Source of the DNA: Actinomycetota bacterium
GTDB lineage: Bacteria > Actinomycetota > Thermoleophilia > Solirubrobacterales > Solirubrobacteraceae
Length of the DNA: 64,000 nt
Assembly: GCA_009699245.1 (NCBI GenBank)
Contig: WLOQ01000001.1
Coordinates: 124,001 to 188,000, forward strand
Direction: 5' to 3'
In this document: positions 20,657-31,394 of the stretch, piece after piece
Numbering within the stretch: the first letter of the stretch is position 1
How the letters are laid out: each line of letters opens with the position of its first letter
Translations under genes and position numbers: made by a program
The notes under the pieces: generated by a model
What the model was told of the DNA's origin: nothing
Database searches by the model: none
What the model saw: only the letters and a program-made list of their open reading frames with translations

Positions 20657-22074
20657 CGTGCGTCCCGGCGGGCCGCGTCGTCGCGGCGGCGCGGCATCGC
20701 GAGGACGTCGGCGAGATCGGTCCGCGGTTCGGGTTCGCGCCTGCGCGTGTCGCGCGGACCACCGGTGAGCGCTTGGTAGAGGTCCACCTGCTCGCGCACG
20801 AGCGCGCCGATCCGCGCGATGCCCTCGCGGATCTCGTCCTCGGTGGAGCCGGAGAAGTTCAGGCGCATCGACGCGCCGCCGCGACCGTCCAGGTAGGCGC
20901 CGCGCCCCGGGACGAAGGCGACGTTGTGGGAGAGCGCGAGCGCGAGGAGGTCGGTCGTGTCGAGGAAGTCGGGCATGGTCGCCCAGACGAAGAGGCCGCC
21001 CTGTGGCCGCGTCCACGACGCGCCCTCGGGCATGTAGCGCTCGAGCGCCTCGAGCATGACGTCGCGCCGCCGCCGGTAGAGGCCGATGAGCTCGTCGACG
21101 TACGCCCGCCACCCGTCACCCTCGAAGTAGGCGCAGACGAAGAGCTGGGTGAACGAGGAGGGACAGAGCGTCGACTCCTGCGCTCCGAGGTTGAGCTTCT
21201 CGAGCACGGGCCGGGGCGCAACGGCCCAGCCGAGACGCACGCCCGGCGAGAGGATCTTCGAGAAGGTCCCCGCGTAGATGACGAAGTGCCCGCCATCGAG
21301 CTCGAAGAGCGTCGGCAGGGGCTCGCCCTCGAAGCGCAGCAGCCCGTACGGATCGTCCTCGAGCACGAGGATCTCGCGCTCGCGGGCGACTTCGACGAGC
21401 CGCTTGCGACGGGGAAGCGACAGCGTGACCCCGCCCGGGTTCTGGAACGTCGGGATCGTGTAGATGAACTTCGGCCGACGACCCTCGCGCTCGAGGCGGT
21501 CGAGCGTCTCCTCGAGCTCGTCGACGCGCATGCCCTCGTCGTCCATCGAGACCTGGACGACGTCGGCCTCGTAGGCGGTGAAGGCGGGCACCGCGCCGGG
21601 GTACGTGGGGCCCTCGGCGACGATCACATCGCCCGGGTCGATCAGCGCCTTGCAGACGAGATCGATGACCTGCTGGCCGCCCGTCGTGATGAGGATGTCG
21701 TCCGGGTCGGCGATCGCGCCGGAGGCCGCCATCACGCGCACCACGGTCTCGCGCGTCTGGAGCAGGCCGTTCGTGGGTCCGTACTGGAGGGCGCGCGCGG
21801 AGGACCCCGAGGCGACGCGCGCCATGACAGCCGCCATGGTCTCGGGCGGGAACGTGCTCGTGTCGGGCAGGCCGCCTGCGAGGGAGATGACCTCGGGCCG
21901 CTCAGTGATCGCCATGAGATCGCGCATGACGGACGACGTCATCACGCGTGTGCGCGAGGCGAAGAGCGCCGCATAGCGCTCGATCTCACGAGCAGCTGAG
22001 TTGGGACGGCGGGCGTCCATATGGGGAGGTTCGCCGCCGGCGCGGCGGTCCCTGTCCCGGTCCTCTACAGTCAT
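20653..22074 (-). CDS. PLP-dependent aminotransferase, class I/II (2-aminoadipate type)
   Basis: 473-residue fold-type I aminotransferase related to LysN/ARO8 and MocR catalytic domains. It shows ISLAGGLPDTSTFP, YGPTNGLLQTRE, YTIPTFQNPGG, the PLP lysine in YAGTFSKILSPGVRLGW and SMRLNFSGSTEDEIREGI. A basic/acidic tail of about 45 residues follows the domain. Start 22074 is favoured because TACCGT on the same strand (22089-22084) ends 9 nt before it; ATG 22020 is an alternative giving 455 aa. Substrate cannot be read from the sequence. It is coupled to ddl, so a role in supplying or recycling amino acids for the wall is possible but unproven. Confidence 0.85.
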   Translation of the reverse strand: MTVEDRDRDRRAGGEPPHMDARRPNSAAREIERYAALFASRTRVMTSSVMRDLMAITERPEVISLAGGLPDTSTFPPETMAAVMARVASGSSARALQYGPTNGLLQTRETVVRVMAASGAIADPDDILITTGGQQVIDLVCKALIDPGDVIVAEGPTYPGAVPAFTAYEADVVQVSMDDEGMRVDELEETLDRLEREGRRPKFIYTIPTFQNPGGVTLSLPRRKRLVEVAREREILVLEDDPYGLLRFEGEPLPTLFELDGGHFVIYAGTFSKILSPGVRLGWAVAPRPVLEKLNLGAQESTLCPSSFTQLFVCAYFEGDGWRAYVDELIGLYRRRRDVMLEALERYMPEGASWTRPQGGLFVWATMPDFLDTTDLLALALSHNVAFVPGRGAYLDGRGGASMRLNFSGSTEDEIREGIARIGALVREQVDLYQALTGGPRDTRRREPEPRTDLADVLAMPRRRDDAARRDAR

Positions 22075-22098
22075 CCCGCCTGAACGGTAGCTGACCGC

Positions 22099-22677
22099 GT
22101 GAAGCTCATCATCGACATTCTTCAGGGCCTCGGGCTTTCGCAGGCCGCGGGCATCCGGCCGTTTCTGCCGGCGCTGGTCGCCGGGGCCGCAGCGCGGGCC
22201 GATCTGCTGATCGACCTCGAGGGCACCGACTTCGCCTTCATGGAGCGCCCTTGGTGGCTCGCGCTCCTCGCCGTCGCCGGCATCCTGTCGCTGCTGATCC
22301 ATCGCATCATCGAAGGTTCGATCGCCCTGTCCGCCGCGCTCGCCGGGCTCTGCCTCGGCATGGGCGGGCTGCTCTTCTGCGCGCTCCTCTCCGACGACGG
22401 CTACACGTGGTGGCCCGGCATCCCCGCGGGCGTCGCCGGCGCCTGGCTCTCCCAGACGGCGGTGCGCGACATTCTCGGGCAGGCCGGTGCGCGGCTCGAC
22501 GAGCACGCCCGCGGCCATCTCCCGATCTTTGCTGAGGGCGTCGCAATCGTGCTCGCCGTGCTCTCGATCTTCGCTCCGCCCGTGGCACTCGTGTCCGCGG
22601 GGTTCTTCGCCTGGCGGGTCGTGATCGCCCGCCGGCGCGGCGCGGGCAAGCACGCAGGGCTGCGCATCCTGCGCTGA
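22099..22677 (+). CDS. DUF4126 family membrane protein
   Basis: 192-residue integral membrane protein with 4-5 hydrophobic segments. The N-terminal LSQAAGIRPFLPALVAG and the amphipathic centre are typical for DUF4126. Function unknown. Starts at GTG 22099, divergent from the aminotransferase, and ends 2 bp before the next gene. Confidence 0.8.
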   Translation: MKLIIDILQGLGLSQAAGIRPFLPALVAGAAARADLLIDLEGTDFAFMERPWWLALLAVAGILSLLIHRIIEGSIALSAALAGLCLGMGGLLFCALLSDDGYTWWPGIPAGVAGAWLSQTAVRDILGQAGARLDEHARGHLPIFAEGVAIVLAVLSIFAPPVALVSAGFFAWRVVIARRRGAGKHAGLRILR

Positions 22678-22679
22678 TC

Positions 22680-24350
22680 ATGCGCACGGCGGCACGGCTC
22701 CTCGCCCCGCTGCTGCTCGTGCTCGCGCTCGGGCCGGCGCTCCCGGCGAGTGCCGCGGCGGCGACGTCCCCGCAGACGGCAGCCGCTCCGCGTGCGCTGA
22801 CGGAGGCGCAGGCGACGCGGATCGGCCGCAGGACGCCCGCGGTCGAGGCTGCACTCGCCGCGGACAAGGGCGCGTACGTCACAAGTGAGCACCGCAACGG
22901 CCGCTGGCTGATCAAGGTCTGGAGCGGGAGCCGCCCCGTCCACCAGACGGTGGAGGTCATCATCGACCCGGCGACCGGCCGGGTCCTCGAGACCTGGACG
23001 GGGTTCCAGGCGGCGTGGTCCATGGCGCGCGGCTACCCCGGCGCGTTCGGGCACTCGATCAACGCCCCGTGGCTGTGGATCGGCCTGTGTCTGCTCTTCG
23101 TCCTGCCGTTCATCGACCCGCGCAGGCCGCTGCGGCTCCTGCACCTCGACCTCCTCGTGCTCGTCGGGTTCAGCGCCTCACTGGCCTTCTTCAACAATGG
23201 GAATCTCGGAATCTCGGTCCCGATCGTCGCGCCGCTGCTCGCCTATGTCGCCGTGCGCCTCGCAGTGATCGGCCTGCGCCGCAACCCGCCCGCGCCTTCG
23301 GGCCTGCCGCTGCTCGTCCCGTGGCGCTGGCTCGCGGCCGGCACGCTCTTCCTCATCGGGCTGCGCGTCGGCCTCAACATCGTCGATGGGAATGTGATCG
23401 ACGTCGGCTACTCGGGGGTCATCGGCGCCGACCGGCTGGCCCATGGTCGCGAGCTCTACGGCGCCTTTCCGGCCGACAACGATCACGGCGACACGTACGG
23501 TCCGCTGCTGTACCTCGCGTACGTGCCGTTCGAGCTCATCTGGCCGTGGCAGGGACGCTGGGACAGCCTGCCCGCCGCCCACGCCGCTGCCGCGGCGTTC
23601 GACCTGGCCTGCATCGGGCTGCTCTTCCAGCTCGGCCGCCGCCTGCGCGGGCCGGAGCTCGGGACCGTGCTGGCGTATGCCTGGTGCGCGTGGCCGTTCG
23701 CGATCTACGCGACGAACTCGGGCGTCAACGACGTTCTGCCCGCCGCGCTGATGCTCGCCGCGCTGCTCGCGGCGGCGCGCCCCGGACTGCGCGGCGCGTT
23801 CACCGTGGCCGCCGGCCTCGCGAAGTTCGCCGCGCTGCCGGTGCTGCCGCTGTTCGCCGCGCACGGCCTTGAGCCCGGGCGCCGATGGCGCCCACTCGGC
23901 GGGTTCATCCTCGGGGCCGGTGCGGTGACGGCCCTCGCGGCGCTCATCGCCTTCGCGCACACCGATCCGCGCACCGTCTGGGACCGCACGCTCGGGTTCC
24001 AGCTCGGGCGCGACGCACCCTTCTCGGTCTGGGGGTTCTACGGCGGCGGTTGGCGGATCGGGCAGGACGTCGTCCAGGCCGCAGTGATCTTCTTCGCCTG
24101 CGCCATCCCGTTCATCCCGCGACGCCGCGACGTGATCGGCCTCGCGGCGCTCGCAGGCGCGATCCTCGCCGGAGCCCAGCTCGCGACGACCTACTGGTTC
24201 TACACCTACCTGCTCTGGGTCTTCCCGCTGGCGCTGGTCGCGCTGCTCGCGGGGCCGGGAAGCGCGGGGCTCACGGGCCGGGCGTGGGGTGCAGCGGGAC
24301 GAGCACCTGCTCGATCGCATCCGCCCGCAGCGCCGTTGAGCACCGAATGA
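22680..24350 (+). CDS. Polytopic membrane protein: exported PepSY-like lead plus GT-C-like transferase
   Basis: 556 residues. A signal peptide (1-26, ending ASAAAA) is followed by a small exported region (about 40-110) with VIIDPATGRVLETWTG, a PepSY-like pattern. About ten transmembrane segments follow (130-540). The first large extracytoplasmic loop after the DRLAHGRELYG segment has DNDHGDTYGPLLYLAYVPFE, resembling polyprenol-phosphate-dependent mannosyltransferases (GT87/DUF2029). Such enzymes add sugars outside the membrane. Both domain calls are by pattern. Its last 80 bp overlap antisense with the end of the next gene. Confidence 0.7.
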   Translation: MRTAARLLAPLLLVLALGPALPASAAAATSPQTAAAPRALTEAQATRIGRRTPAVEAALAADKGAYVTSEHRNGRWLIKVWSGSRPVHQTVEVIIDPATGRVLETWTGFQAAWSMARGYPGAFGHSINAPWLWIGLCLLFVLPFIDPRRPLRLLHLDLLVLVGFSASLAFFNNGNLGISVPIVAPLLAYVAVRLAVIGLRRNPPAPSGLPLLVPWRWLAAGTLFLIGLRVGLNIVDGNVIDVGYSGVIGADRLAHGRELYGAFPADNDHGDTYGPLLYLAYVPFELIWPWQGRWDSLPAAHAAAAAFDLACIGLLFQLGRRLRGPELGTVLAYAWCAWPFAIYATNSGVNDVLPAALMLAALLAAARPGLRGAFTVAAGLAKFAALPVLPLFAAHGLEPGRRWRPLGGFILGAGAVTALAALIAFAHTDPRTVWDRTLGFQLGRDAPFSVWGFYGGGWRIGQDVVQAAVIFFACAIPFIPRRRDVIGLAALAGAILAGAQLATTYWFYTYLLWVFPLALVALLAGPGSAGLTGRAWGAAGRAPARSHPPAAPLSTE

Positions 24351-25089
24351 CGACGCCGTTGAGCCACGGGTCCTCGTCAGCGGTGTCGAAGCGCACGTGC
24401 ATCTGCGAGACGAGCGACTCGATCGCCTGCTCCTTCTTCACGCCGATCACGCCGCCGCGCGCGCCGGTCATCCCCACGTCCGTGATGTAGGCGGTCCCGC
24501 CCGGGAGGACGCGGCCATCGGCGGTCGGGACGTGCGTATGCGTCCCGACGACGGCGGTCACCTGTCCGTCGAGGTGCCAGCCGAGCGCGATCTTCTCACT
24601 CGTGGCTTCGGCGTGCATGTCGACGAGGATGTGGTCGCAGCCGGCGCGGCGCAGCTCGGCCACGGCCGAATCGGCGGCCGAGAAGGCGGGATGGCCCGCG
24701 CGCAGGAAGACGTTGCCGGAGAGGTTGACGACGCCGAGTTTGATCCCGTCACGTTCGACGACGCAGGTGCCATGCCCCGGCTGCGAGCGCAGGTAATTCG
24801 CCGGGCGCACGATCCGGTCCTGCATGTCCAGGTACCGGAAGATCTCGGGACGGTGGTAGGCGTGGTTGCCGAGGGTGATGGCGTCGACGCCGGCGGCGAG
24901 GAGCTCGTCAGCGATCTTCGGCGTGATCCCGAGCCCGCCGGCGACGTTCTCGCCGTTGACGACGACGAAGGTCGTGGCGTGACGCTCGCGCAGCCCGTCC
25001 AGGAGCCTGAGGAGCGTGTGTCTCCCGGCGCTGCCGACGAGGTCGCCGACGAAGAGAATCGAGGCGGGCGCCGCCGCGGGTTGCGTCAC
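24271..25089 (-). CDS. YmdB-family metallophosphoesterase
   Basis: 272-residue calcineurin-like phosphoesterase of the TIGR00282/YmdB family; B. subtilis YmdB hydrolyses 2',3'-cyclic nucleotides. It shows the metal ligands in [45 protein letters not shown] and [30 protein letters not shown]. The start GTG 25089 places VTQPAA just before the first strand; an extension to 25179 is Arg/Gly-rich and unlikely. It converges with the GT-C-like gene with an 80-bp overlap. Confidence 0.9.
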   Translation of the reverse strand: MTQPAAAPASILFVGDLVGSAGRHTLLRLLDGLRERHATTFVVVNGENVAGGLGITPKIADELLAAGVDAITLGNHAYHRPEIFRYLDMQDRIVRPANYLRSQPGHGTCVVERDGIKLGVVNLSGNVFLRAGHPAFSAADSAVAELRRAGCDHILVDMHAEATSEKIALGWHLDGQVTAVVGTHTHVPTADGRVLPGGTAYITDVGMTGARGGVIGVKKEQAIESLVSQMHVRFDTADEDPWLNGVVIRCSTALRADAIEQVLVPLHPTPGP

Positions 25090-25160
25090 CGCGCCATCCT
25101 CGCAGGGCGGGCGCACGCCGTGCCCGCCGGACCGCCCTCGCCCCCTACCATGGGCGGTCC

Positions 25161-26138
25161 ATGGCCTTCCCCGTGACACGGCCGCGGCGCCTGCGGCGGA
25201 CCGCAGCGCTGCGCGACCTCGTGCGCGAGACCACGCTCGCCCCGGGCGACCTCGTCCTCCCGCTGTTCGTCGAAGCGGGCCTCACGGCCGCTGCGCCGGT
25301 CGCCTCGATGCCGGGCGTCTCGCGGTTGCCCCTCGACGCGCTCGACGCCGAGGCGCGGGAACTCGAGGAGCTCGGCATCCCGGCCGTGCTGCTGTTCGGG
25401 ATCCCGCAGGCGAAGGACGCGAGCGGAAGTGGCGCCTGGGCCGACGATGGCGTGGTGCAGGAGGCGACCCGCCGGCTCAAGGCGGCACACCCCGAGCTCC
25501 TCGTCATCACCGACCTCTGCCTCTGCGAGTACACGAGCCACGGCCACTGCGGTCTCCTCGACGAGCATGGGGCCGTGCGCAACGACGCAACGCTCGACCT
25601 GCTCGCCCGTACGGCGGTCAGCCAGGCGCGCGCGGGCGCCGACATCATCGCCCCGAGCGACATGATGGACGGCCGGGTCGGTGCGATCCGCGCTGCCCTC
25701 GACGGTGACGGCCGCGAGGAGACGCCGATCCTCTCGTACAGCGCGAAGTTCGCCAGCGCCTTCTACGGCCCGTTCCGCGACGCCGCCGGCTCCGCACCGG
25801 CCGCCGGCGATCGGCGCGGCTACCAGGTGGATGCAGCCAACGCGCGTGAGGCGGTCCGCGAGACGCTCCTCGACATCGAGGAAGGCGCCGACATGGTGAT
25901 GGTCAAGCCTGCGCTCGCGTACCTCGACGTCATTCGGCGCATCCGCGAGGCCACGGACCTGCCGCTCGCCGCCTACAACGTGAGCGGTGAGTATGCGATG
26001 GTGAAGGCGGCCGCCCACGCCGGGTGGCTCGATGAGCAGGCCACCGTCCTTGAGACGTTGACCGCCATCCGCCGCGCCGGCGCCGACATCGTGATCAGCT
26101 ACCACGCGAAGGACGCCGCCCGATGGCTTCAGACGTGA
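25161..26138 (+). CDS. hemB: Delta-aminolevulinic acid dehydratase (porphobilinogen synthase)
   Basis: HemB (325 aa) condenses two 5-aminolevulinate into porphobilinogen. The cysteine-rich zinc site [14 protein letters not shown], the Schiff-base lysines in [17 protein letters not shown] and [12 protein letters not shown], and the [13 protein letters not shown] motif are intact. TACCAT at 25146-25151 ends 9 nt before the ATG (leaderless). First gene of the hem operon; it overlaps the next by 16 bp. Confidence 0.97.
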   Translation: MAFPVTRPRRLRRTAALRDLVRETTLAPGDLVLPLFVEAGLTAAAPVASMPGVSRLPLDALDAEARELEELGIPAVLLFGIPQAKDASGSGAWADDGVVQEATRRLKAAHPELLVITDLCLCEYTSHGHCGLLDEHGAVRNDATLDLLARTAVSQARAGADIIAPSDMMDGRVGAIRAALDGDGREETPILSYSAKFASAFYGPFRDAAGSAPAAGDRRGYQVDAANAREAVRETLLDIEEGADMVMVKPALAYLDVIRRIREATDLPLAAYNVSGEYAMVKAAAHAGWLDEQATVLETLTAIRRAGADIVISYHAKDAARWLQT

Positions 26139-27211
26139 CCGCCACACCCAAGCTCCGCAGCCGCAATGACGGCGCGGCCGTTCCGCTCTCGGAGACGGAC
26201 CGCAAGCTGCTGAACCTCATGCAGGGATCCTTCCCGCTCGTGCCGCGGCCGTACGCCGCCGTCGCCGCGCAGGCTGGGCTCCCCGAGGAGCAGGTCCTCG
26301 CCGACGTGCAGCGACTGCTCGCCGATCGCATCATCCGCCAGGTCACGCCGATCTACGACACGCGGGCGCTCGGCTACGGGTCGATGCTCGTCGCGGCGAA
26401 GGTCGATCCGCAGCACCCCTGGGGTCCGGCGAAGATCATCAACTCTCACCCGGGGGTCTCCCACAACTATTTGCGCAACCACGAGTTCAACATGTGGTTC
26501 ACGATCGCCGTGGAGGAGGACTCGCGCCTCGGCCTTCAGGGGACGCTCGACCTGCTGCAGGAGCTCACGGAGGCCGAGTCGATCCGCCAGCTCCCGACGC
26601 TCCAGCTCTTCAAGATCCGGATGGAGCTTGACGTCGAGGGCGACACCGCCTCGCTTTCTACGCCGGGCGTCGTGGAGGCTCCCGCTGAGCTCGAGCGCCA
26701 GGAGTACGACGACTTCGACCGGGCCGTGATCCGCGCCACGCAGGGCGACCTGCCGGTCATCTCCGAGCCGTGGGCGCCCGCTGCGGCGAAGCTCGGCGTG
26801 AGCGTCGAGGAGCTGCTCGCGCATCTCGGACAGATGCAGGAGCGCGGGCTGCTGCGCCGCGTCGCCGCGATCCTGTTCCATCGCCGCGCGGGATTCAGCG
26901 CGAACGGCATGGGCGTTTGGCAGGTGCCCGAGGACCGCATCGCCGAGATCGGACCGCGGATGGCGTCGTTCCGCGGCATCTCGCACTGCTATCAGCGGCC
27001 GACCTACAAGGACTGGCCGTACCAGATCTTCACCATGGCTCACGGCCGCTCCAAGGAGGAGTGCGACGCGATCCTCGACGCGATCGCCGCGGAGTTCCCG
27101 GACATCCAGTCCCGCGCGACGCTCTACTCGAGCACCGAGTTCAAGAAGATCCGCCTGCAGTACTTCACCGACGAGTTCCGCGCCTGGGAGCGCGAACACG
27201 GCGGCGCCTGA
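26123..27211 (+). CDS. Siroheme decarboxylase-like tandem AsnC-type protein
   Basis: 362 residues made of two related halves, each a winged helix plus AsnC-like alpha/beta domain. The first half carries [20 protein letters not shown] and the second [20 protein letters not shown]. These match the AhbA/AhbB siroheme decarboxylases, which are usually two separate proteins of the alternative heme pathway. Lying between hemB and hemL it clearly belongs to tetrapyrrole metabolism. It could be the decarboxylase in a single chain or a heme-sensing regulator of the AsnC family. It overlaps hemB by 16 bp and ends 11 bp before hemL. Confidence 0.75.
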   Translation: MASDVTATPKLRSRNDGAAVPLSETDRKLLNLMQGSFPLVPRPYAAVAAQAGLPEEQVLADVQRLLADRIIRQVTPIYDTRALGYGSMLVAAKVDPQHPWGPAKIINSHPGVSHNYLRNHEFNMWFTIAVEEDSRLGLQGTLDLLQELTEAESIRQLPTLQLFKIRMELDVEGDTASLSTPGVVEAPAELERQEYDDFDRAVIRATQGDLPVISEPWAPAAAKLGVSVEELLAHLGQMQERGLLRRVAAILFHRRAGFSANGMGVWQVPEDRIAEIGPRMASFRGISHCYQRPTYKDWPYQIFTMAHGRSKEECDAILDAIAAEFPDIQSRATLYSSTEFKKIRLQYFTDEFRAWEREHGGA

Positions 27212-27222
27212 CCCTCCCTCCC

Positions 27223-28502
<1,280 letters not shown>

Positions 28503-28506
<4 letters not shown>

Positions 28507-29060
28507 GCGAGCCGATGACCGTCGCGGCGGCGACACGCGTCGCGGATGCCCTGCGGGCCGAGGGCGGTCTGCTCGCCGACGCCCTGCTCGACACGCCGCA
28601 GATCCCCGCGGACGACCCCCAGTTCGGCCGCCGCGCCGCCGCGGGCCCGCGCTCGGCCCAGGACCCCGCGACCGTCGCCGCCGTGATCGAGGCCGTGCAC
28701 GAAGGACACCTGCTGCACCACGGGCGCTCCCGGCTCCTGGACACCGCTGACCGCGATCTGGCGCTCCTCGCCGGCGACCGGCTCTACGCGCTCGGCCTCG
28801 ACTGGCTCGCCGCGACCGGCGACATGGAGGCCGTGCGCGAGCTCGCCGACCTGATCGGCCTCTGCGCGCGTGCGCAGGCCGAGCAGCACCCGCAGCTCGC
28901 GGCTGCAGCCTGGGAGGCCGCGGTCGCTGCGATCGGCTGGGGAAGCACCGTGCAGTTGGCCGACGCGAAGGCCGCGATCGCCTCCGATGCGCCCGGAGCG
29001 GTGGCCGATCTCGCCGGCGAGGCACGCCGGATCACGTCCGACGGGACGTCCCCGGACTGA
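28503..29060 (+). CDS. Helical protein with weak prenyl-synthase-like pattern
   Basis: 185-residue Ala-rich helical protein with no certain family. The central VHEGHLLHHGRSRLLDTADRDLALLAGDRLYALGLDWLA pattern recalls the LLAGDxLxxxA helix of trans-prenyltransferases and the non-catalytic HepT-type subunit, but the DDxxD metal motifs are absent, so it is not itself a synthase. Coupled to hemL by a 4-bp overlap and followed by the menaquinol-oxidising complex and a polyprenyl synthase gene (32123). A partner-subunit role is a guess. Confidence 0.6.
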
Positions 29061-29165
29061 CCGCACGCCGCGCCGGGGGGGATCGTGCGTAGAATCCCCG
29101 CCCGGTAAGGTTCCCGTGCCGTATGTGGCGGTGCCGCCCCGTCCGAACTCGGAGTCCCAGCACTC

Positions 29166-29837
29166 GTGGCCGATCGCACGCCCCCCAAGAGCAAGTACAC
29201 AGCAGACCGCAATATCCCCGGAGCCTTCGAGGGGGAGACGGTCACGCGCCGGCGCTTCATGACCGGCAGCGCGCACACCGTCGGCGCCGTCGCCGCGGGC
29301 GCCTTCGCCCTGCCGGCGCTCGGCTTCGCCCTCGGGCCGGTCTTCGAGGAGAAGCGTCAGCCGTGGCAGGCGGTCGGCGCCGAGACGGAGTTCGCTGGCG
29401 ACACGTATGTCCCGCGCACGATCACGATCGACGCGACGGTCGGCGACTCCGGCAAGTCGACGGTGTACCTGCGCAAGTACAACTCGGCGGTCGACAGCGA
29501 GCCGCGCGACGACTACAACAACTACATCGCCATCTCGACCGCGTGCATGCATCTCGGCTGTCCGGTCCACTTCGTGACCTCGGCCCAGCGCTTCATCTGC
29601 CCGTGTCACGGCGGTGTCTACGACTTCGTCGGCAAGGTCACCGGCGGTCCGCCGGTGCGCCCGCTCGACCGCTTCTACACCCGCGTTGAGGGCGGCCAGG
29701 TCTTCGTCGGCCCGCGCTTCTCGGTCAACAGCGAGCTCAAGCGGTTCTCGCCGCGCGACCCGGGCGAGCCGCTCGATGGCGTCGGGCAGTTCCTCTACCC
29801 GTCGCGTCCCACGATGCGCAAGCTCCCGAACACCTAA
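29166..29837 (+). CDS. qcrA: Menaquinol:cytochrome c reductase Rieske iron-sulfur subunit
   Basis: 223 residues. A twin-arginine-like TRRRFMTG precedes one transmembrane anchor (about 36-58). The Rieske domain carries the 2Fe-2S ligands CMHLGC and CPCHGGVYD. It accepts electrons from menaquinol and passes them to the c-type heme. The start is GTG 29166. TAGAAT at about 29090 and TAAGGT at about 29105 are possible -10 elements, giving a leader of some 50-65 nt, unlike most genes here. First gene of qcrABC; the adjacent tatAC genes could supply its export route. Confidence 0.95.
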   Translation: MADRTPPKSKYTADRNIPGAFEGETVTRRRFMTGSAHTVGAVAAGAFALPALGFALGPVFEEKRQPWQAVGAETEFAGDTYVPRTITIDATVGDSGKSTVYLRKYNSAVDSEPRDDYNNYIAISTACMHLGCPVHFVTSAQRFICPCHGGVYDFVGKVTGGPPVRPLDRFYTRVEGGQVFVGPRFSVNSELKRFSPRDPGEPLDGVGQFLYPSRPTMRKLPNT

Positions 29838-29839
29838 TC

Positions 29840-30652
29840 ATGGCCAAGCTCAAGCTTCCGGTCCCGCCCGTCCCGCCCCAGCTGAAGCCGCTCCCCAAGC
29901 GGCCGGGCAAGGTGTACGGCCCGCAGACCCCCATCGAGCACGCCGGTGAGGCCGCCGCCACCGCGGTCGGCTGGATCGACGAGCGCACCTCGCTCTCCGG
30001 CGGTGCCCGCTGGATGATGTTCCGTAAGGTCCCCAAGGGGACCAACTGGTTCTACACGCTCGGGTCGGCGACGATGTTCTCGTTCCTCTCGCAGGCCGTG
30101 ACCGGCGTCTTTCTGGCGATGTACTACGTCCCGTCCTCGACGCGCGCGTACGAGTCGATCCGGACCATCAACAACGACGTCTTCCTCGGCGAGTTTGTGC
30201 ACGGCATGCACAAGTGGGGCTCGTCGATGATGGTCATTCTCATCTTCCTGCACATGGGCCGCACGTTCTTCTTCGGGGCGTACAAGTACCCCCGCGAGCT
30301 GAACTGGGTCATCGGCGTCGCGCTGCTGATCCTCACGATGACCATGTCGTTCACCGGCTACCTGCTGCCGTTCGACCAGCGCTCCTACTGGGCGTCGATC
30401 GTCGGCGTGAACATCAACGGCACCGGCCCGCTCGTCGGCCCGTACCTCTCCGACTTCCTGCGCGCCGGCCCGAACTTCGGGGCGACGACGTTGTCGCGCT
30501 TCTACGCGATCCACATGCTGCTCGTCCCAGGCGCGATCGCCGCGCTGATGGGCTTCCACCTGTTCCTCGTCGCGCGACTCGGTACGACCGCGCCTCCGTG
30601 GGTGCGCGCGAAGTCCTCCGAGCAGCTGCGTGAGGAGAAGGTGTCCTCATGA
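29840..30652 (+). CDS. qcrB: Cytochrome b (N-terminal, b6-type) subunit
   Basis: 270-residue cytochrome b subunit with four main transmembrane helices and the heme-ligand histidines in FVHGMHKWGSS and FYAIHMLLVPG. This corresponds to the b6-like half of cytochrome b; the other half is on the next gene, as in Bacillus. It overlaps the next gene by 4 bp. Confidence 0.94.
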   Translation: MAKLKLPVPPVPPQLKPLPKRPGKVYGPQTPIEHAGEAAATAVGWIDERTSLSGGARWMMFRKVPKGTNWFYTLGSATMFSFLSQAVTGVFLAMYYVPSSTRAYESIRTINNDVFLGEFVHGMHKWGSSMMVILIFLHMGRTFFFGAYKYPRELNWVIGVALLILTMTMSFTGYLLPFDQRSYWASIVGVNINGTGPLVGPYLSDFLRAGPNFGATTLSRFYAIHMLLVPGAIAALMGFHLFLVARLGTTAPPWVRAKSSEQLREEKVSS

Positions 30653-31392
30653 ACAAGCAGCAGAAGGAGCAGTACCTCCGCGAGTATGGCCAGCTGAAGT
30701 CCCAGGGCAAGCCGTTCTTCCCGTACGCCGTTGCCAAGGACGGCGCGATGGCGGTCCTCGTGATGGCGATCATCATCACGATGTCGATCGTCCTCGGCGC
30801 CGAGCTCGGCCCGAAGGCCGACGCGACGACGACGACCTACACGCCCCGCCCGGAGTGGTACTTCTTCTTCCTCTTCGAGTTGCTCCGGGTCATCAAGCCG
30901 CCGGCCCTCGTGCCGCTGGCCACGATCGGCATTCCGACGATCTGCATGATCCTGCTGTTCCTGCTGCCGTTCTACGACCGCAACCCGGAGCGCCGCCCCG
31001 AGCGGCGTCCGATCGCGACGACGGCGGGCATCCTCACCATCGCGGCGATGGGCTTCCTGACCTACCTCGGCGCCTCCGCCGGGCCGCCGAGCGAGATCGA
31101 CGTCCCGGTGCCGGCCAACGTCTCCGCGCAGGGACAGATGGCCGTGGCCAACTTCAAGGCCGGGCAGGCCGTCGTCGCCCAGTCCGGTTGCGGCGGCTGT
31201 CATAAGTTCGGGGAGAACGGCAATGACGGCCCCGGCCCGGAGCTGACGGAGATCGGCCGCCGCCTGCCGGCTGCCGCGATCGCCCGCACGCTCGTGAACC
31301 CGACGGCGCCGATGCCGTCGTATCAGGGCCTGCAGAAGTCGAACCCGAAGCAGTTCGACGAGATGGTCTACTTCCTCTCGTCCCTGAAGTAG
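30649..31392 (+). CDS. qcrC: Cytochrome b C-terminal half fused to cytochrome c
   Basis: 247 residues. The N-terminal part is subunit-IV-like, with about three transmembrane helices and the Qo-site motif PEWYFFFLFELLR. The C-terminal part is a monoheme cytochrome c domain (about 160-247) with CGGCHKF for heme attachment and a MPSYQGL methionine ligand. This is the Bacillus QcrC design, not the diheme QcrC plus long QcrB typical of Mycobacterium and Streptomyces. Confidence 0.93.
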   Translation: MNKQQKEQYLREYGQLKSQGKPFFPYAVAKDGAMAVLVMAIIITMSIVLGAELGPKADATTTTYTPRPEWYFFFLFELLRVIKPPALVPLATIGIPTICMILLFLLPFYDRNPERRPERRPIATTAGILTIAAMGFLTYLGASAGPPSEIDVPVPANVSAQGQMAVANFKAGQAVVAQSGCGGCHKFGENGNDGPGPELTEIGRRLPAAAIARTLVNPTAPMPSYQGLQKSNPKQFDEMVYFLSSLK

Positions 31393-31394
31393 GG

